Positions 1 through 7,973 of a DNA stretch of 46,673 nucleotides are shown here, piece after piece. Numbering within the stretch: position 1 is the stretch's first letter; every line of letters begins with the position of its first letter. The DNA is from Herbaspirillum sp. RV1423 (lineage in GTDB: Bacteria; Pseudomonadota; Gammaproteobacteria; Burkholderiales; Burkholderiaceae_D), in assembly GCF_000577615.1 (NCBI RefSeq), contig NZ_CBXX010000039.1:1-46673 (forward strand), given 5' to 3'. The notes under the pieces are model-generated. The model was given only the letters and a program-made list of their open reading frames with translations, had not been told where the DNA came from and did no database searches. The position numbers were made by a program, and so were the translations under genes.

Positions 1-2408
1 ACGCCGCCGTGATTGCCGATGATCGTTTTTGTCGCCTGACGGATTGTCGATTGTTGGCTAAATCCCCAACGCACGCCGAATTGCTCGTCGAACTTGGCCT
101 GCGTCCAGGTGTTCATTTGCCGCATCAGGCTGGTCGGTCCCTCCTTGACGACGCTGCGAATCTTGAGATTGAGCTTGCCGTCTCCGCCGATCTCGACGTT
201 GTCGCCGAGGATCTTGATGTAAGCGCTGCCGCTGTGCAGGACGATGCCATTGGCGGCATTGACCACGGTCTTGCCGGCGGCGCTGGTGATCTGCACGTCC
301 CGTTGACCGACCATTTCCAGATTGTCGCTTTGGGCCTGTATCTGTACCTTGCCTTGGGCGGCGAACAGTTTGATGCCCATCTTGTGGGCGAACATGGACA
401 TCCCTTGGCTGGCGGCTAACAAGAAACGCTTGCCGACGCTAATGCTGTGGTCGTCGCCGCTGTGCTGCATGATGTCTTGTCCAGCCGACAGATTGATATG
501 GCTGGGCGTGGCGGCGGCAATGCCTTCCGGCGAGGACAGCAGCAGCACGGCTTGTTTGAGTTCGGCCACGCTGTTGGCGAGCCAGTCGTTGTGCTCGCGC
601 AGTGCGGCGACTTCGGCCTTGGCGACGGCGGCGGCTTGCGCGAGCCCTTGTGTGTGGGCTTGCAGTTGTTGCAGCAAGGTTTGCGCAGCTTGCATGTCCA
701 GTTGCTGGCCGCGGGCCTCGCTTTGCATGTCGGCGCTGACAAACAATCCCTTGCCGCCCCGGATGGCGCCATGACCATCGGTCCTCAGTTCAAAGCCTTG
801 ACCGCGCTCCTGACGCTGGCTGTCGACCAGATGCCCCAGGTTCAATTGACTCTTGCCATGCTCAGTAGCCAGCTTGATGTGCTCTTGCCCCTTCCAGTCT
901 TCCATCCTGAGCTTGTTGTTGCTTTGCGTGCGAATGACGTTGCGGCTCAGCCAGCGGTTCTCGGTGGTGATGTGGTCGGGCTGGCGGCTGTTGTGGTGCA
1001 GGTGGGCGATGTAGGGCTTGTTGGGATTGCCGTCCATGAAGGCAATCGCCGCTTCGGTGCCGTCGATGATGGGGAAGTGGAAGCCGGTTTCGTTGGCCCC
1101 TGCAAACGGTTTAGCAAGGCGCAACGGCACGCTCTCCTGGCCCGGATCCCATTCGTCGAAATCAAGATCGAAGCGCACCTTGTAATGACCGTGCTTCGTG
1201 ATGTAGGCATGGGGATATTGGTTCGGCGAGGTGACTCTTGCCGACAGTGTTCCGGCGATCTTCGGCCAGTTGGCTTCGTCGAGCGGGATGCGGAAGCGCC
1301 GGTCGCTGGGGATGGCTGTGTAGCTGTTCCTGTAGGCAGCATCCCGTGCGCCGCTGTGGGTGACGCTGACGATGACCTGGCCATTGGGCGCATCGGGCAG
1401 GGACTGATCCATGCGCAGGATGCGCGCCGGGCGCAGTTCGAGGATGTTGCTCTGGCCGGTGTAGGTGATTTGGTGGGCGATGGCGGCTTCGTGGCGCAGT
1501 TGTGCTTCCCATTTGGCCTGTTTCTGATCCAGATGGTGGCTGCCGTAGACGTAGGGTTGTCCATAGGTGGTCTTGTCGGCGCGGGCGATATTCGCTTCTT
1601 CCTTGAAACGCTCCCAGGCGTTGTCGGGGTGATAATCGGCCACCAGATACGAAGCGGGAACTGTCTGCGATTGCGTTTGCAGACTAAACACCGTTTCCTG
1701 GCCCGACTCCAGTCCGGCTGTTTCGCGATACGGAACGCGTAATTCAGGTAGATAAATGTAATGGTCGATGTCGTCGCCGAAGACGATGATGTCGCCGAAC
1801 TTGCCGGGGGTGAAGTAGCTATACAGACCTTCCTGCCGCATGAGCAGATGGATGTAGTCCCAGTCGCTCATCTGGTATTGCAGGCGAAAAGCATGCAAAG
1901 AATAGGTTCTGCGGGTCTTGAAGAGGAACTGGTTGCCGTTGAAGTCATGTCTGCGCAGGATGGCTTCGATGATTTGCGGTGCGGTCTTGTGTTGGAACAC
2001 GCGGCTGGCGTGGGTCAGGTGCAGACGCGCGACCAGCGGTTCGATGACGAATTCGTAGCTGTGGAAGTCGGCGGTCTGTTTGAGTTTGTTGAACCGGGTA
2101 ATGCAACCGGCGAAGGTGCGGCCCTCGGGGGCATCGTTGGCGTAGCCGGTGAGCGCATCGATGGCGGATGGCGTGATCTTGAAGCTGGCGTCCTTGCCAA
2201 GATAGTCGGCGCGATGCAGTTCTTGCGGATGGGTGAGTTGGATGGTGATGCGGTAGGGCTCGCCCAAGGTCTCGACGGCTTCGAAGGAGACGACCGACAG
2301 CAGTGCCGCAGAGGCGGTACCGGGAACGATCACATGGTATTGCTGCTGGCCGGCGAGGGTCTTGAGAAACGATGTCGCGAAGTGATTCGGGGTGGGCAGA
2401 TCGGGCAT
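1..2408 (-). CDS. vgrG: Type VI secretion VgrG spike protein with DUF2345 extension (3' end off window)
   Basis: VgrG trimers cap the Hcp tube of the type VI secretion system and are fired into target cells. The minus frame stays open for 802 codons from ATG 2406-2408 to the left edge, so the stop is missing. The start has a strong AAGGAG Shine-Dalgarno 7 nt upstream. The N-terminal part (about residues 1-400) is the gp27-like VgrG core, with features such as YQMSDWDYIHLLMRQEG. An OB-fold/gp5-like segment follows at about 410-480 (FDEWDPGQESVPLRLAKPF, then GFHFPIIDGTEAAIAFMDGN). Next come a T6SS_Vgr segment and a glutamine/alanine-rich stretch that looks coiled-coil. A DUF2345-type repetitive beta-helix lies at about 620-755. 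Any C-terminal effector domain would be beyond the window. No hcp, tssI-adaptor or immunity gene is visible here, so it looks like a satellite vgrG outside the main cluster. Family assignment is firm; cargo is unknown. Confidence 0.93.
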   Translation of the reverse strand, partial: MPDLPTPNHFATSFLKTLAGQQQYHVIVPGTASAALLSVVSFEAVETLGEPYRITIQLTHPQELHRADYLGKDASFKITPSAIDALTGYANDAPEGRTFAGCITRFNKLKQTADFHSYEFVIEPLVARLHLTHASRVFQHKTAPQIIEAILRRHDFNGNQFLFKTRRTYSLHAFRLQYQMSDWDYIHLLMRQEGLYSYFTPGKFGDIIVFGDDIDHYIYLPELRVPYRETAGLESGQETVFSLQTQSQTVPASYLVADYHPDNAWERFKEEANIARADKTTYGQPYVYGSHHLDQKQAKWEAQLRHEAAIAHQITYTGQSNILELRPARILRMDQSLPDAPNGQVIVSVTHSGARDAAYRNSYTAIPSDRRFRIPLDEANWPKIAGTLSARVTSPNQYPHAYITKHGHYKVRFDLDFDEWDPGQESVPLRLAKPFAGANETGFHFPIIDGTEAAIAFMDGNPNKPYIAHLHHNSRQPDHITTENRWLSRNVIRTQSNNKLRMEDWKGQEHIKLATEHGKSQLNLGHLVDSQRQERGQGFELRTDGHGAIRGGKGLFVSADMQSEARGQQLDMQAAQTLLQQLQAHTQGLAQAAAVAKAEVAALREHNDWLANSVAELKQAVLLLSSPEGIAAATPSHINLSAGQDIMQHSGDDHSISVGKRFLLAASQGMSMFAHKMGIKLFAAQGKVQIQAQSDNLEMVGQRDVQITSAAGKTVVNAANGIVLHSGSAYIKILGDNVEIGGDGKLNLKIRSVVKEGPTSLMRQMNTWTQAKFDEQFGVRWGFSQQSTIRQATKTIIGNHGG

Positions 2409-2722
2409 GGCGATGCTCCTTGGAAAGGAATGGTGTTCGCCATGCTAGGGGGATTTGTTTTAAAGATGAATGGGCTGAATCGAGAAAAGAATTCTATTTT
2501 GTAAATATTTTAAAAAATGAAAATATGTCGATGGCCTTCTTAGTAACAATACGATTGAATACCGAGTAAAAATTTGTATAGACCACCTGATAGAAAAGAC
2601 TGAGTAAAAATACCAGTAAAATTTTTCTCTCGATTCTTTCAAGAAAATTATTCCAAACAGCAGCAATCGTCCTGATGAAAGACCATCCATCGAAGAATGG
2701 CGCCCAACCAGAACGCATCTCA
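2409..2722. other. AT-rich intergenic region upstream of vgrG
   Basis: This stretch between vgrG and idnD is visibly far richer in A and T than everything else in the window, with many short A/T runs (for example around 2500-2620). It holds the vgrG ribosome-binding site (2413-2419) and presumably its promoter, though I could not single out one promoter. Short minus-strand ORFs cross it but have no convincing ribosome-binding site or family features. The composition suggests imported, possibly H-NS-like-silenced DNA; that part is inference. Confidence 0.6.
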
Positions 2723-2746
2723 CGCCTATTCATGAAATGAGTTCTA
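2723..2746 (+). repeat. Left copy of 24-bp inverted repeat flanking the gluconate locus
   Basis: Positions 2723-2746 match the reverse complement of 9026-9049 at 23 of 24 bases; the one difference is C versus T at the ninth base. The copy begins CGCCTATT and ends GAGTTCTA. It lies 17 bp beyond the stop codon of idnD. The match stops abruptly on both sides, so it is a discrete element. Together with the right copy it brackets the whole gntP-gntK-idnO-idnD/gntR locus. Confidence 0.8.
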
Positions 2747-2762
2747 ATTTTGCAACAGCTTC

Positions 2763-3800
2763 TTAGTCGAAACTCAACTGCACCTTCATCATCTTCGAAC
2801 GATCGCCGGCGATCTCGAACGCCTCCACCGATTTCTCGAACGGATAAGTCGCCGAAATCAGCGGCTTGACGTCGACCAGCCTCTTGTTCATCAGTTCGAC
2901 TGCCAGCGCGAACTCTTCGTGGAAGCGGAAAGCGCCGCGCCATTCGAGTTCCTTGCCGACCAGCAGATTGGCCGGGAAATTGATGTCGCCGCCCAGGCCG
3001 ACCTGCACGATCACCGCGCCCGGACGCAGCGTGTCGAGCGCGCCGCGCAGTGCCTGTTCGTTGCCGCTGGCTTCAAACAGCACGTCGAAAGTGCCCTTGT
3101 CCTGCGTGAAAGCCTTGAGCGCCTCGGCATCCTGCGCGACGTTGATGGCCTGGTCGGCGCCGACTTTCAAGGCGCTTTCCAGAGGCATCTTCGCAACGTC
3201 GGTGACGACGATCTGCAATGCCCCGGCGCGGCGCGCGGCGATCACGGTCAGGGCGCCGATCGGGCCGCAACCGGTGACCAGCACGCGCTTGCCGAACAGC
3301 GGGCCGGCGCGGCGCACTGCATGCAGCGCCACCGACAGCGGCTCTGCCATGGCGGCCTCGCCGTCGGTGACGTGATCGGCGACGACGTGGGCCTGCGCGC
3401 GTTCGATGACGATTTCCTGGCGGAACGCGCCCTGCACGTGCGGCATGCGCATGGCGCTGCCGTAGAAGCGCATGTCGAGGCAATGGTTGTGCTTGCCTTC
3501 CTGGCAGTATTTGCACAGGCCGCAAGGATTGCTCGGGCTGATGGCGATGCGCGTGCCCGGCGCGATGTCGCCGATGGCGGAACCGGTCTCGGCGATCACG
3601 CCCGACACTTCGTGGCCGAGCACCATCGGTTCCTTGATGCGTACCGTACCGAAGCCGCCGTTGTGATAATAGTGCAAGTCTGAACCGCAGATGCCGCCGG
3701 CCTTCACCCTGACCTTGAGCTGATGCGGCTGCAGTGCGGCGGTTTCCAGTTCCTGCACGCGCAGGTCGTGTGGCGCGTGAATGACGATGCCTTGTTGCAT
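2763..3800 (-). CDS. idnD: L-idonate 5-dehydrogenase-like zinc alcohol dehydrogenase
   Basis: This medium-chain zinc dehydrogenase (345 aa) probably oxidises L-idonate to 5-keto-D-gluconate in the cytoplasm. Catalytic zinc ligands C38, H63 and E64 are present. The structural-zinc cysteines C93, C96, C99 and C107 are all there, and the nucleotide-binding GCGPIG motif is at 177-182. The start at 3800 is preceded by AAGGA; a longer open frame exists upstream but would overlap idnO and lacks a better start. It is the last gene of the minus-strand operon gntP-gntK-idnO-idnD, 20 bp after idnO. Pairing with idnO and a gluconate kinase supports idonate or a related polyol/sugar acid as substrate. A sorbitol/xylitol dehydrogenase role is the main alternative, since these subfamilies are close. 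Confidence 0.85.
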   Translation of the reverse strand: MQQGIVIHAPHDLRVQELETAALQPHQLKVRVKAGGICGSDLHYYHNGGFGTVRIKEPMVLGHEVSGVIAETGSAIGDIAPGTRIAISPSNPCGLCKYCQEGKHNHCLDMRFYGSAMRMPHVQGAFRQEIVIERAQAHVVADHVTDGEAAMAEPLSVALHAVRRAGPLFGKRVLVTGCGPIGALTVIAARRAGALQIVVTDVAKMPLESALKVGADQAINVAQDAEALKAFTQDKGTFDVLFEASGNEQALRGALDTLRPGAVIVQVGLGGDINFPANLLVGKELEWRGAFRFHEEFALAVELMNKRLVDVKPLISATYPFEKSVEAFEIAGDRSKMMKVQLSFD

Positions 3801-3820
3801 GATGTGGTCCTTGTTGTCTT

Positions 3821-4606
3821 TTATAAAGTTGCCGTGACGCCGCCGTCGACGTACAGGATGTGGCCGTTGACGAATTTCGACGCGTCGCTGGAGAGGAACA
3901 CCGCCGCGCCCACCAGGTCTTCGACGTCGCCCCAGCGGCGCGACGGTGTGCGGCCGATCAGCCATTCGGAAAATTTCTCATCGGCGACCAGCGCCATATT
4001 CATCTCGGTCTTGAAATAACCAGGACCGAGGCCGTTGACTTGCAGGCCGTATTTGCCCCAGTCGATCGCCATGCCCTTGGTGAACATCTTCACCGCACCC
4101 TTGGTGGCCGTGTAGGGCGCGATATTGGGGCGGCCCAGCTCGCTCTGCACCGAACAGACGTTGATGATCTTGCCGCGGCCGCGCCTGATCATGCCCTGCG
4201 CGACCGCCTTGGCGGTGAAGAAAACGCTGTTGAGATTGGTGCTGATCAGGTCGTTCCAGTCGGATTCCTTGAAGTCTTCCAACGGCGCGCGGCGCTGGAT
4301 GCCGGCGTTGTTGAACAGGATGTCGATGGGGCCGATGCCGGCTTCGATCTTCGCCACGGCGGCCTCCACCGAAGCGGAGGAAGTCGCGTCGAAGGGAGAC
4401 TCATGGATCGTGTAGCCTTCCGCGCGCAACTGCGCTGCGACAGCCGCCAGCTTGGCGGCATCGCGGCCATTGAGCACGATGGCGGCGCCGGCCGCGGCCA
4501 GGCCGCGCGCCAGCGCCAGGCCGATGCCGCCGCTGGAGCCGGTGATCAGCGCCAGCCGTCCTTCCAGCGAAAAACTTTGCAGGCCTGCGGGTAGTGTTGC
4601 CGTCAT
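3821..4606 (-). CDS. idnO: Gluconate 5-dehydrogenase (5-ketogluconate reductase), SDR family
   Basis: This short-chain dehydrogenase/reductase of 261 aa interconverts 5-keto-D-gluconate and D-gluconate with NAD(P)H in the cytoplasm. The cofactor motif TGSSGGIG is at residues 22-29 and NNAG at 99-102. The catalytic Ser152, Tyr165 and Lys169 are in the usual spacing. The C-terminus contains the SDR segment typical of gluconate dehydrogenases (DASKFVNGHILYVDGG). It sits between gntK (37 bp) and idnD (20 bp) in the same operon. It would turn the product of IdnD into gluconate, which GntK then phosphorylates. The family is certain; the exact substrate is inferred from neighbours. Confidence 0.88.
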   Translation of the reverse strand: MTATLPAGLQSFSLEGRLALITGSSGGIGLALARGLAAAGAAIVLNGRDAAKLAAVAAQLRAEGYTIHESPFDATSSASVEAAVAKIEAGIGPIDILFNNAGIQRRAPLEDFKESDWNDLISTNLNSVFFTAKAVAQGMIRRGRGKIINVCSVQSELGRPNIAPYTATKGAVKMFTKGMAIDWGKYGLQVNGLGPGYFKTEMNMALVADEKFSEWLIGRTPSRRWGDVEDLVGAAVFLSSDASKFVNGHILYVDGGVTATL

Positions 4607-4643
4607 GCTGTCTCCTTGTTCTTATCGTAGGGATGAAAAATCG

Positions 4644-6182
4644 CTATTTCACGTTGAGGCGCTGGAATTCGGACAGCGCCCGGTATTCATCGGCCAGCTT
4701 GTGCGGGATCGACATGAAGATCGGCCGCAGGCGTTCGTAGATGGCGACGTTCGCCTCGATCGGCACATGGCGGTTGGTCGACCCGACCATGTCCGAAATC
4801 ACGTCGAGCGACTTGATCATGCCGAGCGCGAACAGGCCGAGCACCGCCGCGCCGAGACAGGACGATTCGACGCTTTGCGGCACCACCACTTCGCGATTGA
4901 AAATATCGGCCATCATCTGCCGCCATAGCGCCGAGCGGGCGAAGCCGCCGGTCGCCATCATGCGCCTGGTCGGGCCGATCAGGTCTTCGACTGCAGGCAG
5001 GATGGTGTAGAGATTGAAGATCACGCCCTCCAGCGCGGCGCGGATCATGTGTTCCTTGCGATGATGCAGTGCCAGCCCGAAGAAGGAGCCGCGCAAGTCG
5101 GCATTCCACAGCGGCGCGCGTTCGCCCGCCATGTAGGGATGGAACAGCAGCCCCTCCGCGCCCGGCGACACCTGCTCGGCGATGCGCGTCAAGGCATCGT
5201 AAGGATCGACGCCGGCCTGGCGCGCGGTCTCCGCTTCGGCGGTGGCCAGCTCGTCGCGCACCCAGTGGAAGATATTGCCGCCGTTGTTGACGGGGCCGCC
5301 GACCACCCAGTGTTTTTGCGTCAATGCATAGCAGAAGGTGCGGCCGGAGGGATCGGTCATCGGCCGGTCGATCACGGTGCGCATGGCGCCGGAAGTGCCG
5401 ATGGTGACCGCGACCTGTCCCGGATGGATGGCGTTGACGCCGAGATTGGACAGCACGCCGTCGTTGGCGCCGACGACGAAAGGCGTGTCCGCGTTCAGCC
5501 CAAGTTGCGCTGCGACCTCGGCGGGCAATCCCTGCACATGATGCGTGGTGGGCACCGGCTCGGACAACTGCGCGGCGTCGATGCCGAGCAAGGCCAGCGC
5601 GCCGCTGTCCCAGTCGAGTTGCTGCAGGTTGAACAGCCCCGTGGCCGAAGCGATCGAGTAGTCGACCAGCCAGCGGCCGAACAGGCGGAAGAAGACGTAT
5701 TCCTTCACACCCACAAAACGTGTGGCGCGCGCGTAAACGTCCGGATGGTCGTAGCGCAGCCACATCAGTTTGCACAGCGGCGACATCGGATGGATGGGCG
5801 TGCCGGTGCGCTGATAGATGGCCTGGCCGTCATGTTCTTCGCGGATGCGGCGCGCCCACTGGCTGGCGCGATTGTCGGCCCAGGTGATGCTGTTGGTGAG
5901 CGGCTGGTTGTCCTTGTCGATGGCGATCACGCTGTGCATCGCGGCGCTGAAAGAAACCAGCGCAATGTCGCCGGCCCTGGCCCTGGCGGCGTTGACTGCC
6001 TGGCCGATGGACGCCAGCACGGCATCGTAAATTTGCAACGGGTCCTGCTCGGCCATGCCGGGCACGGTGCAGAGCAAGGGATATTCGACTGCATGCTGGG
6101 CAACGACCTGGCCGTCCAACGTGAACACGACAGTTTTGGTGCTGGTGGTGCCGATATCGACGCCGAGCATGAAGTGCGACAT
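4644..6182 (-). CDS. gntK: Gluconokinase, FGGY carbohydrate kinase family
   Basis: It phosphorylates D-gluconate to 6-phospho-D-gluconate with ATP, feeding the Entner-Doudoroff or pentose phosphate routes. The protein is 512 aa, the normal size for the FGGY family. It begins with the phosphate-binding GVDIGTTSTK (7-16), has catalytic-base Asp241 in VGANDGVLSNLG, and has the GTSGAMRT loop at 262-269. Start ATG 6180-6182 was chosen because it gives the canonical FGGY N-terminus and has AAGGAA upstream; a longer open frame to 6278 adds non-homologous residues overlapping gntP. It lies in the operon between gntP and idnO. This is the Bacillus GntK-type kinase, not the small P-loop kinase of E. 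coli GntK/IdnK. A xylulokinase-like specificity is a less likely alternative. Confidence 0.88.
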   Translation of the reverse strand: MSHFMLGVDIGTTSTKTVVFTLDGQVVAQHAVEYPLLCTVPGMAEQDPLQIYDAVLASIGQAVNAARARAGDIALVSFSAAMHSVIAIDKDNQPLTNSITWADNRASQWARRIREEHDGQAIYQRTGTPIHPMSPLCKLMWLRYDHPDVYARATRFVGVKEYVFFRLFGRWLVDYSIASATGLFNLQQLDWDSGALALLGIDAAQLSEPVPTTHHVQGLPAEVAAQLGLNADTPFVVGANDGVLSNLGVNAIHPGQVAVTIGTSGAMRTVIDRPMTDPSGRTFCYALTQKHWVVGGPVNNGGNIFHWVRDELATAEAETARQAGVDPYDALTRIAEQVSPGAEGLLFHPYMAGERAPLWNADLRGSFFGLALHHRKEHMIRAALEGVIFNLYTILPAVEDLIGPTRRMMATGGFARSALWRQMMADIFNREVVVPQSVESSCLGAAVLGLFALGMIKSLDVISDMVGSTNRHVPIEANVAIYERLRPIFMSIPHKLADEYRALSEFQRLNVK

Positions 6183-6237
6183 GGGGTATTTCCTTATTTC
6201 CGTCAATCTGCCGCCGCCTGCGCAATGCCTTGCCGCG

Positions 6238-7590
6238 TCAGACGACGAGATTGAGCAACATGATGAAGACGATCGCAACCACCGAGATGATGGTTTCCAT
6301 CGCCGTCCAGGTCTTGAACGTTTCGCCCACGCTCATGTTGAAGTATTCCTTGACCAGCCAGAAGCCGGCATCGTTGACGTGCGACAGGATCAGCGATCCG
6401 GCGCCGGTCGCCAGCACCAGCAGTTCGCGGTTGGTGCCGGGGATCAGCGTCACCAGCGGCGCCACGATGCCCGCGCCGGTGATGGTCGCCACCGTCGCCG
6501 AACCGGTCGCCACGCGAATCACGCCGGCCACGAACCAGGCCAGCAGCAGCGGCGAGACTTGCGCATGCACGGCCAGTTGGCCGATCGCGGTGCCGACGCC
6601 GCTGTTGACCAGCATCTGCTTGAAACCGCCGCCGGCGCCGATGATCAGCACGATCGCCGCGGTCGGCGCCAGGCTCTGGTCGACGAACTTCAACACTTGC
6701 TGGCGCGTGAAACCGCGCGCCATGCCGAAAGTGTACAGCGACAGCAGCAGCGCCGCCAGCAAGGCCACGATGGGGTTGCCGATGAAATCCATCAGGTCGC
6801 GCATGGCGCTGCCGTCCGGCAAGGCGACGTCGACGAAGGTCTTGAGCAGCATCAGGAACACCGGCGACAGCACGGTGACCAGCGTGATGCCGAAACCGGG
6901 AAGATTCCTGGCTTGCGGTTCGCGCGCCAGTTGTTCCATCAATTCTTCCGACGGTTTGATGTCGACGTATTTGGCAATGAAGGCGCCGAACATCGGACCA
7001 GCGATGATCACGGTCGGCAGGCCGACGATGAGGCCGTAGAAAATGGTCTTGCCGATATCCGCCCCGAACACGCCGATGGCCAGCAGCGGCCCCGGATGCG
7101 GCGGCACCAGGCCGTGCATCACCGACAGGCTGGCCAGCATCGGCATGCCGATCTTGAACAGCGGCACGCCCGAACGGCGCGCGACGATGAAGACCAGCGG
7201 AATCAGCAGCACGAAGCCGATTTCAAAGAACAGCGGAATGCCGACCAGGAAAGCGCCGATCATCATCGCCCAATGCACACGCTGCTTGCCGAAGGCGCGC
7301 ACCAGCGTCTGTGCGATCTGGTCGGCGCCGCCGGATTCGGCCATCATCTTGCCGAGCATGGTGCCCAGGCCCAGCACGATGCCGACGAAACCGAGCACGC
7401 CGCCGAAACCGTCCTGGAAGGACTTGACGATCTTGGGCAAGGGCATGCCGGAAATCAGGCCGAGGAAACCGGACGTGATGATCAGGGCGATGAAGGGGTG
7501 GATGCGCAGGCGCGTGATCATGACGATCAGCACCAGGATCGCCAGGAAGGCGTTCAACAGCAGGCTTGCTTCGTTACTCAATCCGAACAT
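6238..7590 (-). CDS. gntP: Gluconate:H+ symporter, GntP family
   Basis: This 450-aa inner-membrane permease of the GntP family imports gluconate and similar sugar acids (idonate, 5-ketogluconate) with protons. The sequence is a run of hydrophobic helices from residue 8 onward. It includes family-typical stretches such as GLVPPHPGPLLAIGVFGADI and ATVATITGAGIVAPLV. The ATG at 7590 has GGAG 9 nt upstream; an in-frame GTG at 7620 would swallow that site, so the shorter start is preferred. First gene of the operon, transcribed from the operator-covered promoter about 210 nt upstream. Substrate choice among the GntP family cannot be read from sequence alone. Confidence 0.92.
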   Translation of the reverse strand: MFGLSNEASLLLNAFLAILVLIVMITRLRIHPFIALIITSGFLGLISGMPLPKIVKSFQDGFGGVLGFVGIVLGLGTMLGKMMAESGGADQIAQTLVRAFGKQRVHWAMMIGAFLVGIPLFFEIGFVLLIPLVFIVARRSGVPLFKIGMPMLASLSVMHGLVPPHPGPLLAIGVFGADIGKTIFYGLIVGLPTVIIAGPMFGAFIAKYVDIKPSEELMEQLAREPQARNLPGFGITLVTVLSPVFLMLLKTFVDVALPDGSAMRDLMDFIGNPIVALLAALLLSLYTFGMARGFTRQQVLKFVDQSLAPTAAIVLIIGAGGGFKQMLVNSGVGTAIGQLAVHAQVSPLLLAWFVAGVIRVATGSATVATITGAGIVAPLVTLIPGTNRELLVLATGAGSLILSHVNDAGFWLVKEYFNMSVGETFKTWTAMETIISVVAIVFIMLLNLVV

Positions 7591-7784
7591 GAGGATGTCT
7601 CCAGGGTCGTTAGCGCACACGGCGGATCCATGTCCATCCCTGCCGCGCCGTCAACACCATGCCTGCCATCCACTGCGGAATCTTTACATTGTCTCGACGA
7701 CGGGACCTTGACCGGACTGCGTTCAAGCCGCCGTGTTCACTCTCTGCGTAGTGTTTATTAAAGGAAGTATGTGCCACACGCCAA

Positions 7785-7802
7785 AATGTTAGCGTTAACA
7801 TT
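7785..7802. promoter_or_regulatory. Operator 1 of the gnt/idn locus (LacI-family palindrome)
   Basis: AATGTTAGCGTTAACATT has perfect 7-bp arms (AATGTTA / TAACATT) around a CG-containing centre, the hallmark of LacI/GntR-type operators. It falls at about +1 to +18 of the predicted gntP transcript, where a bound repressor would block transcription. The adjacent gene at 7970 encodes the expected repressor. Confidence 0.75.
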
Positions 7803-7809
7803 GGCCGCG

Positions 7810-7839
7810 ATGATAACGCTACCAAAATTTCGATGTCAA
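7810..7839 (-). promoter_or_regulatory. Sigma-70 promoter of gntP-gntK-idnO-idnD
   Basis: On the minus strand a perfect -35 TTGACA (7834-7839) and a -10 TATCAT (7810-7815, 5 of 6) are separated by 18 bp. The start site should fall near 7803. Operator 2 lies over the -10/spacer and operator 1 starts at the initiation site, which fits repression relieved by gluconate or a derivative. Confidence 0.65.
7811..7824. promoter_or_regulatory. Operator 2 of the gnt/idn locus
   Basis: TGATAACGCTACCA matches 12 of 14 bases of the reverse complement of operator 1 (TGTTAACGCTAACA). Its centre is 24 bp from operator 1, about two helical turns, and it overlaps the -10/spacer of the gntP promoter. Confidence 0.65.
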
Positions 7840-7937
7840 ATCATTTATATGAATATCTGCACGCTGCAAGCCTGGCCGGCACCGCATGATGCAACGCACC
7901 ATCTCCGCAAAACCGCTATGGGGAAGGCGGTAAGGGT

Positions 7938-7973
7938 ATGATGTCGGCAACTGAAATTTCCGTCCCATCATGA
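7938..7973 (+). CDS. 11-codon leader ORF coupled to the LacI-type repressor gene
   Basis: ATG at 7938 opens MMSATEISVPS and stops with TGA at 7971-7973. The stop overlaps the repressor start ATG (7970-7972) in an ATGA arrangement. GGAAGG (7922-7927) and AAGGG (7932-7936) precede the leader, whereas the repressor ATG has no clear Shine-Dalgarno of its own. This is what translational coupling looks like. Whether the peptide is made is untested; it could be chance. Confidence 0.45.
   Translation: MMSATEISVPS

Larger units (their letters stand above)
7591..7969. other. Divergent control region between gntP and the LacI-type repressor
   Basis: This 379-bp gap holds the gntP promoter, two LacI-type operators (7785-7802 and 7811-7824) and the leader ORF of the repressor gene, all listed separately. 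The predicted gntP transcript has a leader of roughly 210 nt. A half-site GTTAGCG at 7609-7615 lies about 179 bp from the main operator, close to a whole number of helical turns, and might be an auxiliary operator (inference). Confidence 0.6.

Noticed and set aside
447..2504. Plus-strand open frames opposite vgrG (447-1742 and 1761-2504)
   Set aside because: The minus strand encodes an unmistakable VgrG across the whole stretch. The plus frames are antisense shadows.
2460..2943. Two minus-strand ORFs (87 and 149 codons) in the AT-rich gap
   Set aside because: No convincing ribosome-binding site. The longer one runs into idnD out of frame. The Phe/Ile/Ser-rich translation simply reflects AT-rich DNA.
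6055..7761. 568-codon plus-strand frame opposite gntP
   Set aside because: The translation is almost entirely His/Gln/Arg/Asp repeats. It is a shadow of the hydrophobic gntP coding strand.
7610..7825. 71-codon minus-strand ORF in the gntP leader
   Set aside because: It begins upstream of the predicted transcription start. Only about 19 codons from an internal ATG could be translated, with a poor ribosome-binding site. It is not strong enough to call a leader peptide.
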